From: Streptomyces nodosus
GTDB lineage: Bacteria; Actinomycetota; Actinomycetes; Streptomycetales; Streptomycetaceae
Assembly: GCF_008704995.1 (NCBI RefSeq)
Contig: NZ_CP023747.1
Coordinates: forward strand, 4,743,501-4,807,500
Length of the DNA stretch: 64,000 bases
Direction: 5' to 3'
Part shown: one piece after another, positions 23,690 through 31,680 of the stretch
Numbering within the stretch: the stretch's first letter is position 1
Layout of the letters: each line of letters opens with the position of its first letter
The notes under the pieces: model-generated
Database searches by the model: none
Told to the model about the DNA's origin: nothing
The model's input: only the letters and a program-made list of their open reading frames with translations
Program-made: the position numbers and the translations under genes

Positions 23690-23785
23690 GCCGATGCACA
23701 CAGCACCACTTACGAAGGGTTATGGTGGAAGCCCCCCCTCGGGCCGGTCCGTCTCCCCCCCCACGGACCGGCCCGTTTTTTCTTT
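23690..23785 (+). ncRNA. Candidate small RNA with C-rich loops (6C-like)
   Basis: This gene-free stretch ends in a textbook intrinsic terminator and contains two C-runs: seven C at 23732-23738 and eight C in the terminator loop at 23755-23762. A smaller hairpin CACCA(23704-23708)/TGGTG(23723-23727) precedes them. No ORF leads into the terminator on this strand, so it must end an RNA starting nearby. Structured RNAs with C-rich hairpin loops ahead of a terminator are the hallmark of the actinobacterial 6C RNA. The 5' end is a guess, and the first C-run is not clearly in a hairpin loop. Confidence 0.5.
23741..23785 (+). terminator. Strong intrinsic terminator with C8 loop
   Basis: A perfect 12-bp stem GGGCCGGTCCGT / ACGGACCGGCCC (23741-23752 and 23763-23774), a 10-nt loop containing eight C, then GTTTTTTCTTT. 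One of the few T-tract terminators in the window. Confidence 0.9.
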
Positions 23786-24058
23786 CCCCGTGCGGACCCG
23801 CCCGCGCACCGCCCCGCCGCCCGCCCACGGCACACCCCGCCGACCTGGCCCGCCGGTCCCGCACCGACCCGCACACGGTCTCCCTGATTTCCCTGCCGCA
23901 GGGCCCCCGTTCACCCCTTGGGACCCCGGACGGAGCACCGACGCCCCTTGGCGGAGCCCCGGTTTTCCGGGGGTAGGCTTCGCCCCCGGGGACCGTTATC
24001 TGACGGGGATCGCGCACGCCCGAACCTGTCTGATCCGCACGGAGGGGCTGACAATCAC
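23786..24058 (+). other. Gene-free leader upstream of the prenyltransferase with two mutually exclusive hairpins
   Basis: No gene is visible. CCCCGG(23957-23962)-TTTT-CCGGGG(23967-23972) forms hairpin A, while CCGGGGG(23967-23973) can instead pair with CCCCCGG(23983-23989) as hairpin B. A TAGGCT (23974-23979) between them could be a -10 box, in which case the hairpins are DNA-level coincidences. If transcription starts upstream, they could form an attenuator-like switch. Confidence 0.3.
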
Positions 24059-24832
24059 GTGAACCTGCGCGACAAGCTGCGCAGCCTGTTGGTCAGGTTG
24101 TACGCACGCCGGGTGGAAGGCCACCTGGACCACGCTCAGGTGCCCAAGCACATCGGCATCATCATGGACGGCAACCGGCGCTGGGCGAAGGCCGCGGGGT
24201 CGACCACCGCGCAGGGCCACCGGGCCGGGGCCGACAAGATCGAGGAGTTCCTCGGCTGGTGCGCCGAGACGGAGGTCGGCGTCGTCACGCTCTGGCTGCT
24301 GTCGACGGACAACTTCGACCGGCCGAAGGAGGAGCTGGTTCCGCTCCTCGGGATCATCGAGGACACCGTCCGCTCCCTCGCCGCCGACGGCCGCTGGCGC
24401 GTCCACCACGTGGGCGCCCTCGATCTGCTGCCCACGGGCATGCAGACCGCCCTCAAGGAGGCGGAGCAGGCCACCGCGCACGTCGACGGGATAGTCGTCA
24501 ATGTCGCCATCGGCTACGGGGGCCGCCAGGAGATCGCCGACGCCGTACGCTCGATGCTCCTCGACGCCCAGGAGAAGGGCACCACGATGGAGGAGCTCGC
24601 CGACTCCGTCGACATCGACCTGATCGGACGGCACCTCTACACGAGCCACCAGCCGGACCCCGATCTGGTGATCCGGACGAGTGGCGAGCAACGGCTGTCC
24701 GGGTTCATGCTCTGGCAGACCGCCCATTCGGAGTACTACTTCTGCGAGGTCTTCTGGCCCGCCTTCCGCAAGGTCGACTTTCTGCGCGCCCTGCGTGACT
24801 ACGGGGCGCGGCACCGCCGGTACGGCGGCTGA
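24059..24832 (+). CDS. uppS: cis-Prenyltransferase (isoprenyl transferase, UppS family)
   Basis: 257 residues. Family motifs are IGIIMDGNRRWAK (catalytic Asp binding Mg-diphosphate), GHRAGADKI, TLWLLSTDNFDRPKEEL, NVAIGYGGRQEIADAV, and LVIRTSGEQRLSGFMLWQ with EYYF. It condenses IPP with an allylic diphosphate in cis, for undecaprenyl or shorter (Z,E-farnesyl-type) carriers; streptomycetes have several paralogues and the chain length is not readable here. GTG at 24059 with GGAGG 13 nt upstream. Confidence 0.9.
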   Translation: MNLRDKLRSLLVRLYARRVEGHLDHAQVPKHIGIIMDGNRRWAKAAGSTTAQGHRAGADKIEEFLGWCAETEVGVVTLWLLSTDNFDRPKEELVPLLGIIEDTVRSLAADGRWRVHHVGALDLLPTGMQTALKEAEQATAHVDGIVVNVAIGYGGRQEIADAVRSMLLDAQEKGTTMEELADSVDIDLIGRHLYTSHQPDPDLVIRTSGEQRLSGFMLWQTAHSEYYFCEVFWPAFRKVDFLRALRDYGARHRRYGG

Positions 24833-25169
24833 GACGACCTCCCGTCGCGGCGGCCGGGACGGGGCGCGATTCACCCGCTCGGCCGCGCGTGTCACCCGGA
24901 GTTCACCGGAGCGCCGTCATATGCCATGGCATGGCAGCGCTTGTTCGAGGGCATAAACGAAGCAGGTCGACACCCGAACCACGGGTGCCGTATCTCAGCG
25001 GACGGCTCGGGGTCGTCCGCCCGGGAGGCCCTTTGCACCAGCCCGACCGTGCGGTTCCGGCACGGAAGAAGCAGTGGAGGGCCGGTCCTCGGCCCGTGCA
25101 TCGTGGCCGTCGACCGGTCCTGCTCCACTCCGTCGCTCCCCGACCTCATCCGAGGGGGTACGTCCTTCC
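24833..25169 (+). other. 337-nt gene-free stretch before the PhoH gene
   Basis: I see no gene. It holds the perfect palindrome ATGCCATGGCAT (24921-24932) and an AT-richer patch GGCATAAACG just after it that could contain a promoter for the PhoH gene. No convincing -35/-10 pair or RNA fold was recognised. Confidence 0.4.
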
Positions 25170-26495
25170 GTGGTGACCAGCGCACAGCGTCGCAAGCCAG
25201 ACCGGCGCACCTATGTTCTCGACACCAGCGTCCTGCTGGCCGATCCGAACGCCATGACCCGTTTCGACGAGCACGAGGTCGTGCTCCCGGTGGTCGTGGT
25301 CACGGAGTTGGAGGCCAAGCGGCACCATCCCGAACTCGGCTACTTCGCCCGGCAGGCCCTGCGCCGGCTCGACGACTACCGGGTGCGGTACGGCCGCCTC
25401 GACGCCCCCCTGCCGATCGGGGACCTGGGCGGCACCCTCCGGGTGGAGCTCAACCACTCGGACCCCAGCGTGCTCCCCACCGGCTACCGGCTGGGGGACA
25501 ACGACTCCCGCATTCTCGCCGTCGCCCGCAATCTGCAGGCCGAGGGATGCGATGTCACCGTCGTGTCGAAGGACCTCCCGCTCAGGATCAAGGCGTCCTC
25601 CGTCGGGCTCCTCGCCGAGGAGTACCGCGCGGAACTGGCCATCACGGACACCAACGGCTGGACCGGGATGTCGGAACTGGTCCTCTCCGGCGAACAGGTG
25701 GATCTCCTCTTCGAGGAGGGACACGTCCATGTCCCCGAGGCCGCGGACCTGCCCGTGCACACCGGTCTGACGATCCAGTCGGAGCGTGGCAAGGCGCTGG
25801 GCCGGGTCACGGCCGAGGGCGATGTCCGTCTGGTGCGCGGGGACCGCGAGGCGTTCGGCATCAAGGGCCGCAGCGCGGAGCAGCGGATCGCCCTCGATCT
25901 GCTGCTCGACCCGGACGTCGGGATCGTGTCCATGGGCGGCCGGGCCGGCACCGGCAAGTCGGCGCTGGCGCTGTGCGCGGGCCTGGAGGCGGTGCTGGAG
26001 CGCAGGCAGCACCAGAAGGTGATGGTCTTCCGCCCGCTGTACGCGGTCGGCGGACAGGAACTCGGCTATCTGCCGGGCACCGAGGCCGAGAAGATGAGCC
26101 CCTGGGCGCAGGCGGTCTTCGACACGCTGTCCTCGGTCACCAGCCGCGAGGTCATCGAGGAGGTCACCGCGCGCGGGATGCTGGAGGTCCTCCCGCTCAC
26201 CCATATCCGCGGCCGCTCGCTGCACGACGCCTTTGTCATCGTGGACGAGGCCCAGTCACTCGAACGGAACGTTCTGCTGACCGTTCTGTCCAGGATCGGG
26301 GCGAATTCACGGGTGGTCCTCACCCATGACGTGGCCCAGCGGGACAACTTGAGGGTCGGTCGGTACGACGGTGTCGTCGCCGTGGTGGAGAAGCTGAAGG
26401 GTCATCCGCTCTTCGCCCATGTCACTCTCACGCGGTCCGAGCGGTCCCAGATCGCCGCCCTGGTGACGGAAATGCTGGAGGACGGGCAGCTCTGA
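25170..26495 (+). CDS. PIN-PhoH fusion (PhoH2-type ribonuclease/RNA helicase)
   Basis: 441 residues. The N-terminal PIN domain (TYVLDTSVLLADPNAM, VVTELEAKR, LGDNDSRILAVA with catalytic acids) spans ~10-145 and is joined to a PhoH ATPase from ~225: RSAEQRIALDLLLDPDVGIVSMGGRAGTGKSALAL Walker A, FVIVDEAQSLERN Walker B, LTHDVAQRD. PhoH2 proteins are ATP-dependent RNA-unwinding ribonucleases. The first of two tandem GTGs (25170/25173) is taken, with GAGGGGG upstream. Monocistronic, closed by the hairpin at 26532. Confidence 0.93.
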   Translation: MVTSAQRRKPDRRTYVLDTSVLLADPNAMTRFDEHEVVLPVVVVTELEAKRHHPELGYFARQALRRLDDYRVRYGRLDAPLPIGDLGGTLRVELNHSDPSVLPTGYRLGDNDSRILAVARNLQAEGCDVTVVSKDLPLRIKASSVGLLAEEYRAELAITDTNGWTGMSELVLSGEQVDLLFEEGHVHVPEAADLPVHTGLTIQSERGKALGRVTAEGDVRLVRGDREAFGIKGRSAEQRIALDLLLDPDVGIVSMGGRAGTGKSALALCAGLEAVLERRQHQKVMVFRPLYAVGGQELGYLPGTEAEKMSPWAQAVFDTLSSVTSREVIEEVTARGMLEVLPLTHIRGRSLHDAFVIVDEAQSLERNVLLTVLSRIGANSRVVLTHDVAQRDNLRVGRYDGVVAVVEKLKGHPLFAHVTLTRSERSQIAALVTEMLEDGQL

Positions 26496-26531
26496 CCCGA
26501 ATGCCCGACTCGGGACGGTAGTTCATCGAAC

Positions 26532-26573
26532 GGCGCCGTCCGGCAAAGCTGCAGAGCCTAGCCGGACGGCGCC
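26532..26573 (+). terminator. Terminator of the PhoH gene
   Basis: A 13-bp perfect stem GGCGCCGTCCGGC with its complement at 26561-26573, 16-nt loop, followed by TTCGT. 37 nt after the stop. Confidence 0.75.
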
Positions 26574-26942
26574 TTCGTGCGTGGCATTTCCCGGCAATCC
26601 GCTGGGCCGAACGGGATGTGAGCTTTCACACGCACCTCAGAATTGCCACCCGGTGTCGGATTACGGCAGAGTCTCATTCCTGTCAGGCCCCGCATACGAC
26701 ACACCTGTGCCCCCAGGGGCACGTCCCACGGCCTCGCGGTCGTGGGGTGAGGTACAGCACGGCTGAAGCATCCGAACTCCATAGCGTCGTCGTATGCCGC
26801 CCGAGCATGACGCGGTCGCTCCCTGCGGGGAGTTGCCCACCGGGCCCGTGCCTCCCGTGACCCCGCAGTTGGGAGGCCAGCGTGAGGGGCACGATTGCGT
26901 CCGCCAGGGTCACCGAAGCGGGCGACGCTGGAAGGAAACCGT
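26574..26942 (+). other. ~370-nt gene-free leader of the transglycosylase gene
   Basis: No gene seen. The last 150 nt are rich in short G/C hairpins, e.g. GCGTC (26898-26902) with GACGC (26926-26930) close to the ribosome site GGAAGGA at 26931. Long leaders before secreted wall hydrolases in Streptomyces sometimes carry the ydaO (c-di-AMP) riboswitch. I looked for its conserved elements and did not find them convincingly. Confidence 0.3.
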
Positions 26943-27644
26943 GTGAGCCGGATTTCGGTCCGGGGATTCGCAGTGGCTTCGGCCACGGCGGTCACCGCTG
27001 TCGGCGCCGTCACCGGAGTTGCCTCGGGCAACGCCGGGCAGCCCATGAGCGACGCCGAGGCAACGGCGAGCGGAACGACCCTCCTTGCGGACATACCCGC
27101 GGGTGAGCAGGTCGAGGTACAGACCGCGTCCCTGACACAGCAGGCCGACGTACAGGCCATCGCCGCGGACGCGAGCGCCAAGAAGGACGCCGAGGCCGCT
27201 GCCCGCAAGCAGGCCGCCGCGGACGCGGTCGCCAAGCAGAAGGCCGCGCAGAAGGCCGAGGAGGACGCCAAGGCGCGCAAGGAGGCGGAGGAGAAGGCCA
27301 GTCGCGACGCGGCCCGTGAGTCCGTCACCACTTTCGCGGTCCAGAGCTCCTACACCATCGGGCAGATCCAGGCGATGGCGCGTCAGATGGTGGCGGCCGA
27401 CCAGTTCCAGTGCTTCAGCAACATCGTGGACCACGAGTCCAGCTGGAACCTCCATGCCACCAACCCGTCGTCCGGTGCCTACGGTCTCTTCCAGGCGCTG
27501 CCCGGCTCCAAGATGGTGTCCGCCGGCGCCGACTGGCAGACCAACCCGGCCACCCAGATCAAGTGGGGCCTCAGCTACATGAACGGCCGCTACGGCAGCC
27601 CGTGCGGTGCCTGGTCGTACTGGCAGGCCAACCACTGGTACTGA
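26943..27644 (+). CDS. Secreted transglycosylase SLT-domain protein
   Basis: 233 residues. A signal peptide (GFAVASATAVTAVGAVTGVASGNAG) is followed by a long Ala/Lys/Glu-rich probable coiled coil (~65-130: KKDAEAAARKQAAADAVAKQ and on). The C-terminal lysozyme-like domain has SNIVDHESSWN (catalytic Glu), NPSSGAYGLFQALPGSKM and CGAWSYWQANHWY. It cleaves peptidoglycan glycan strands outside the cell. The GTG at 26943 is chosen for GGAAGGA 5 nt upstream. Similar proteins act in growth or germination remodelling. Confidence 0.9.
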   Translation: MSRISVRGFAVASATAVTAVGAVTGVASGNAGQPMSDAEATASGTTLLADIPAGEQVEVQTASLTQQADVQAIAADASAKKDAEAAARKQAAADAVAKQKAAQKAEEDAKARKEAEEKASRDAARESVTTFAVQSSYTIGQIQAMARQMVAADQFQCFSNIVDHESSWNLHATNPSSGAYGLFQALPGSKMVSAGADWQTNPATQIKWGLSYMNGRYGSPCGAWSYWQANHWY

Positions 27645-27681
27645 GCCACGGTCCGCGCACCCGCGGCCGCTCAACCTCACC

Positions 27682-27712
27682 AGGCCCCTCACCGTCTTCA
27701 GGTGGGGGGCCT
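27682..27712 (+). terminator. Hairpin terminator after the transglycosylase
   Basis: AGGCCCCTCACC pairs with GGTGGGGGGCCT (one G-T wobble), 7-nt loop, about 40 nt after the stop; no T-tract. Confidence 0.6.
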
Positions 27713-27815
27713 CGGTCGTGCACGGGCACCGGGTCCCGCCCTGTACGGTCGGAACCGACGACTCCAGGGGGGAGTGGTGGGGAGCACCCGGGGACACGGG
27801 GGAAGAGGACGGATC

Positions 27816-29213
27816 ATGTCGCAAGTGCCAGGGTGGCTCTCCAAGCTCGGCGCCGGACTGACCCAGGTGGGTGAGCGGCTCGACGAACGCCGCGCCGAGG
27901 TGGAGAAGGAGCACATCGGACCCGGGCCGTCCGCGGCACCGGAGAGCGTTCCCCCGCCACCGGCCCATTCCCCCGACGTACCGCAGCGCCCGCACCCCGT
28001 CGAGGCGGTGCCGTGGGGCGTACGGGTCGCGGCCGAGGCGGGCTGGCGGCTGCTCATCCTCGCGGGCACCGTCTGGGTGCTGATGCGGGTCATCAGCGCC
28101 ATCCAGCTGGTGGTGTTCGCCTTTGTGTGCGCGCTCCTCATCACGGCGCTGCTCCAGCCGGCCGTGGCCTGGCTGAGGCGTCACGGGGTGCCCCGGGGGC
28201 CGGCGACCGCGATGACCGCGATCCTCGGCTTCGTCATCATGGGCCTCATCGGCTGGTTCGTGACCTGGCAGGTCATGGAGAACATCGACTCGCTCTCCAA
28301 CCAGATCCAGGACGGCATCGACGAGTTGCGCCGTTGGCTGCTCGACAGTCCGTTCCATGTCACCGACAAGCAGATCAACCAGATCGCCAAGAGCCTGCGC
28401 GACGCGATCGGCGCCAACGCCGACCAGATCACCTCCACGGGCCTGGAGGGCGTGCAGGTCATCGTCGAGGCGCTGACCGGCATTCTGCTGACGGTCTTCT
28501 CGACCCTCTTCCTGCTGTACGACGGCCGCCGCATCTGGGAGTGGACGCTGAAGCTGGTGCCCGCGGCGGCGCGGCCGGGCGTGGCGGGCGCGGGCCCGCA
28601 GGCCTGGCGGACGCTGACGGCCTATGTCCGCGGCACGGTGATCGTGGCCCTGATCGACGCGATCTTCATCGGCCTGGGCATCTACTTCCTCAATGTCCCC
28701 ATGGCCGTGCCGCTCGCCGTGTTCATCTTCCTCTTCTCCTTCATCCCCCTGGTGGGCGCGGTCGCGTCGGGTGCGCTGGCGGTGGTGGTGGCGCTGGTGA
28801 CCCAGGGCGTCTTCACCGCCATCATGACGCTGGTCGTGGTCCTGGCGGTGCAGCAGATCGAGGGTCATATCCTGCAGCCGTTCATCCTGGGCCGCGCGGT
28901 ACGGGTCCATCCGCTGGCGGTCGTACTGTCGGTGACGGCCGGCGGGATGATCGCCGGGATCGCCGGAGCCGTGGTGGCGGTGCCGCTGGTGGCGGTCTCG
29001 AACACGGTCGTGGGTTATCTGCGTTCGTACGCGGCGTCGTCCGAGGAGCCAGCACCGGCCCCGCAGCCGGCCGCGACGCTCCGACCGTCTGCCGAGCCCC
29101 CGGTGAGCCCCGCGGGGAGTGTCCCGTCCCGGCCGAGTGTGCCGCCCCGGCCGTCGACTGCTCCGCCGCAGCCGGAGACGCCGCCGTCGCAGGAGAGCCC
29201 CTCCGAGGCCTGA
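27816..29213 (+). CDS. AI-2E family transporter (YdiK/PerM-like membrane protein)
   Basis: 465 residues. A Pro-rich cytoplasmic N-terminus precedes about eight membrane helices (WRLLILAGTVWVLMRVISAIQLVVFAFVCALLITALL, MTAILGFVIMGLIGWFVTW, LIDAIFIGLGIYFLNV, AVFIFLFSFIPLVGAVASGALAVVVAL, the GHILQPFILGRAVRVHPLAVVLSVTAGG family signature). The C-terminal ~60 residues are a Pro/Ser-rich tail. The family includes ion and signal exporters; the transported solute is unknown. GGAAGAGGA ribosome site. Confidence 0.9.
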   Translation: MSQVPGWLSKLGAGLTQVGERLDERRAEVEKEHIGPGPSAAPESVPPPPAHSPDVPQRPHPVEAVPWGVRVAAEAGWRLLILAGTVWVLMRVISAIQLVVFAFVCALLITALLQPAVAWLRRHGVPRGPATAMTAILGFVIMGLIGWFVTWQVMENIDSLSNQIQDGIDELRRWLLDSPFHVTDKQINQIAKSLRDAIGANADQITSTGLEGVQVIVEALTGILLTVFSTLFLLYDGRRIWEWTLKLVPAAARPGVAGAGPQAWRTLTAYVRGTVIVALIDAIFIGLGIYFLNVPMAVPLAVFIFLFSFIPLVGAVASGALAVVVALVTQGVFTAIMTLVVVLAVQQIEGHILQPFILGRAVRVHPLAVVLSVTAGGMIAGIAGAVVAVPLVAVSNTVVGYLRSYAASSEEPAPAPQPAATLRPSAEPPVSPAGSVPSRPSVPPRPSTAPPQPETPPSQESPSEA

Positions 29214-29255
29214 CGCCGGAACCGGCCCCGGCCCGGCCGCGCCCCCGGAAAAGCC

Positions 29256-29292
29256 CGGGACCCCGCCCACCGTGAAGGTGAGCGGGGCCCCG
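29256..29292. terminator. Convergent terminator between the transporter and ahpD
   Basis: CGGGACCCCGCCCACC pairs with GGTGAGCGGGGCCCCG (two mismatches/wobbles), loop GTGAA; lies in the 99-nt convergent gap. Confidence 0.65.
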
Positions 29293-29312
29293 AGGGAGAG
29301 CATCGTCGCGGA

Positions 29313-29846
29313 CTACTCCGCGAGGACCGCCTCCGCGTCCAGCGTCACGCCGACCGCCTGGACCACCGAGGCGATCTTGAACGCCTCCTGGATGACCTCA
29401 CGTTCCACACCGGCCTTGCGGAGCACCTGCTCGTGCGAGTCCAGGCACATCCCACAGCCGTTGATGGCCGACACGGCGAACGACCACAGCTCGAAGTCGA
29501 CCTTGTCGACCCCGGGGTTGCCGATGACGTTCATCCGCAGACCCGCGCGCAGCGTGCCGTACTCGTGGTCGGAGAGCAGATGGCGCGTGCGGTAGAAGAC
29601 GTTGTTCATCGCCATGACGGCGGCCGCGGCCTTCGCCGCACCGTACGCCTCCGGCGTGAGGTTCGCCTTCGCCTCCGGCTCCAGCTCGCGCAGCACGATC
29701 GGCGAGCGCGAGGCGATCGCCGTGGCCAGCACGGTGCCCCACAGCTGCTGCGCGGGCAGGTCGGAGTTGCCGATGACCGAGCCCAGGTTGAGCTTCAGGT
29801 CCTTGGCGTAGTCCGGTACGGCGGACTTGAGGGAGTCGAGGGACAT
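29313..29846 (-). CDS. ahpD: Alkyl hydroperoxide reductase AhpD
   Basis: 177 residues, full AhpD length. The active-site CxxC with downstream His is INGCGMCLDSHE. AhpD recycles AhpC in actinobacteria via lipoamide-type electron donors. It starts 3 nt after the ahpC stop, so they form one unit, divergent from oxyR. The FELWSFAVSAINGCGMC region and helical core are typical. Confidence 0.95.
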   Translation of the reverse strand: MSLDSLKSAVPDYAKDLKLNLGSVIGNSDLPAQQLWGTVLATAIASRSPIVLRELEPEAKANLTPEAYGAAKAAAAVMAMNNVFYRTRHLLSDHEYGTLRAGLRMNVIGNPGVDKVDFELWSFAVSAINGCGMCLDSHEQVLRKAGVEREVIQEAFKIASVVQAVGVTLDAEAVLAE

Positions 29847-29849
29847 CGC

Positions 29850-30404
29850 TCACTCACCGGCCAGCAGCTTGACCGGGTCGAGGGTCTCCTCGCCCTTGCT
29901 CCAGTTGCAGGGGCACAGCTCGTCGGTCTGCAGGGCGTCCAGGACCCGCAGAACCTCCTTGGGGTTACGGCCGACGGAACCGGCGGTCACCATGGTGAAC
30001 TGGATCTCGTTGTTCTGGTCCACGATGAAGACGGCACGCTGGGCGAAGCCGTCCTCGCCCTCGATGCCCAGGGCACGCATCAGCTCGTGCTTGGAGTCGG
30101 CCATCATCGGGAAGGGCAGCTCGAGCAGGTCCGGGTGGTCCTTGCGCCAGGCGTGGTGCACGAACTCGGAGTCACCGGAGAAACCGAGGATCTGGGCGTC
30201 ACGGTCGGCGAACTCGTCGTTCAGCTTGCCGAAGGCCGCGATCTCGGTCGGGCACACGAAGGTGAAGTCCTTGGGCCAAGCGAAGACGATCTTCCACTTG
30301 CCCTCGTAGGTCTTGTGGTTGATCTGCTCGAACTCCGCGCCCTTCTCCAGCGAGACGCAGGCGGTCAGTTCGAACTCGGGGAACTTGTCACCGACAGTGA
30401 GCAC
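29850..30404 (-). CDS. ahpC: Peroxiredoxin AhpC
   Basis: 184 residues, 2-Cys peroxiredoxin. The peroxidatic Cys is in FTFVCPTEI, the resolving Cys in DELCPCNW. It reduces alkyl hydroperoxides, H2O2 and peroxynitrite and is recycled by AhpD. First gene of ahpCD, divergent from oxyR, with a shared 160-nt control region that carries the candidate OxyR site at 30521-30539. Confidence 0.96.
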   Translation of the reverse strand: MLTVGDKFPEFELTACVSLEKGAEFEQINHKTYEGKWKIVFAWPKDFTFVCPTEIAAFGKLNDEFADRDAQILGFSGDSEFVHHAWRKDHPDLLELPFPMMADSKHELMRALGIEGEDGFAQRAVFIVDQNNEIQFTMVTAGSVGRNPKEVLRVLDALQTDELCPCNWSKGEETLDPVKLLAGE

Positions 30405-30520
30405 GTGCTCTCCTTGCAGCGAAGAAGCACCGCGTACGACAAGGCGCTTCTCTTGGGTTGGACGATCTCGATCCTGGCACAGGGTGCATTGATTCGGGAA
30501 ATAGATACACTTGGTCGTGT

Positions 30521-30539
30521 TGATCGGTACCGGCTATCA
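30521..30539. promoter_or_regulatory. Candidate OxyR operator
   Basis: TGATC-GGTACC-GGCTATCA is an imperfect palindrome centred on GGTACC in the ahpC/oxyR divergent gap, preceded by ATAGAT (30501-30506). OxyR binds ATAG/CTAT half-sites in dyads, and the placement is right for control of both genes. Confidence 0.5.
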
Positions 30540-30564
30540 GTGACATTGGGTAAGGGGCACGACC

Positions 30565-31599
30565 ATGGTGGGGACGAAGACCCATGGGCGCCGCCAGCCC
30601 AGTCTCTCCCAGCTCCGCGCCTTCGCCGCCGTCGCCGAGCATCTGCACTTCCGCGATGCCGCGGCCTCGATCGGCATGAGCCAGCCCGCGCTGTCCGGTG
30701 CCGTCGCCACCCTGGAGGAGGTCCTCGGCGTCACCCTGCTGGAGCGCACCACCCGCAGGGTGCTGCTCTCCCCCGCCGGTGAGCGCCTGGCCGTACGGGC
30801 CAAGGCGGTACTGGCGGAGGTCGGCGCCCTCCTGGAGGAGGCCGAGGCCGTCCGGGCGCCCTTCACCGGGGTGCTGCGCCTCGGGGTGATCCCGACGGTG
30901 GCGCCCTATCTGCTGCCCACCGTCCTCGGACTCTTCCACGACCGCTACCCGCAGCTCGATCTCCAGGTCAACGAGGAGCAGACCGCCAGCCTGCTCGAAG
31001 GGCTGACCAGCGGCCGTCTGGATCTGCTGCTGCTCGCCGTCCCCCTGGGCGCCCCGGGCGTCGTGGAACTCCCCCTCTTCGACGAGGACTTCGTGCTGGT
31101 CACCCCGCTCGACCACCGGCTCGGGGGACGGCAGGGGATACCCCGTCAGGCCCTGCGCGAGGTGAATGTGCTGCTGCTCGACGAGGGGCACTGCCTGCGC
31201 GACCAGGCCCTCGACATCTGCCGGGAGGCCGGACGCGGGATCAGCGGGGCGGGACGCACTTCCTCGGCCGAGGGCGGCGGGGGACGGGAGGGCGTGCCGG
31301 TGACCACGACCGCCGCCGGCCTGTCCACCCTCGTCCAGCTCGTCGCGGGCGGCCTCGGTGTCACGCTGCTGCCGCGCACCGCCGTCAAGGTGGAGACCGC
31401 CCGCAGCGAGGAGCTGCGCACCGGCTTCTTCGCGGACCCGGCCCCGACCCGGCGGGTCGCTCTCGCGATGCGCGCGGGCGCCGCGCGGGGTGCCGAGTAC
31501 GAGGAGCTGGCCGAGGCGCTGCGGAAGGCACTGCGGTCGTTGCCCGTACGGGTGTTGGGGCCGGAGGCCGGGCAGCGACCGGGCGTGGCACATCCTTGA
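30565..31599 (+). CDS. oxyR: LysR-family hydrogen-peroxide regulator OxyR
   Basis: 344 residues. The N-terminal HTH (LSQLRAFAAVAEHLHFRDAAASIGMSQPALSGAVATLEEVLG) is followed by a LysR effector domain carrying the redox pair in DEGHCLRDQALDIC, spaced as in OxyR. A short Gly/Ser-rich insert (AGRGISGAGRTSSAEGGGGRE) follows the second Cys. Divergent from ahpCD, which it presumably activates on oxidation. The ATG at 30565 follows GGGGCACGACC, with a weak ribosome site. Confidence 0.94.
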   Translation: MVGTKTHGRRQPSLSQLRAFAAVAEHLHFRDAAASIGMSQPALSGAVATLEEVLGVTLLERTTRRVLLSPAGERLAVRAKAVLAEVGALLEEAEAVRAPFTGVLRLGVIPTVAPYLLPTVLGLFHDRYPQLDLQVNEEQTASLLEGLTSGRLDLLLLAVPLGAPGVVELPLFDEDFVLVTPLDHRLGGRQGIPRQALREVNVLLLDEGHCLRDQALDICREAGRGISGAGRTSSAEGGGGREGVPVTTTAAGLSTLVQLVAGGLGVTLLPRTAVKVETARSEELRTGFFADPAPTRRVALAMRAGAARGAEYEELAEALRKALRSLPVRVLGPEAGQRPGVAHP

Positions 31600-31634
31600 C
31601 CCGGGGGTGAAGGAGCGGCTCCGGGTGAACGCCT

Positions 31635-31665
31635 GCGGGCCCCTCCCGGTCGGGGAGGGGCCCGC
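31635..31665. terminator. Convergent terminator between oxyR and the ABC permease
   Basis: A perfect 13-bp stem GCGGGCCCCTCCC / GGGAGGGGCCCGC with a 5-nt loop, in the 81-nt convergent gap. Confidence 0.75.
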
Positions 31666-31680
31666 ACGGGCTTGTTCCGG

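Noticed and set aside
26700..26942. ydaO/c-di-AMP riboswitch before the transglycosylase
   Set aside because: The position would suit one, but I could not find the conserved riboswitch core elements; only generic hairpins are visible.
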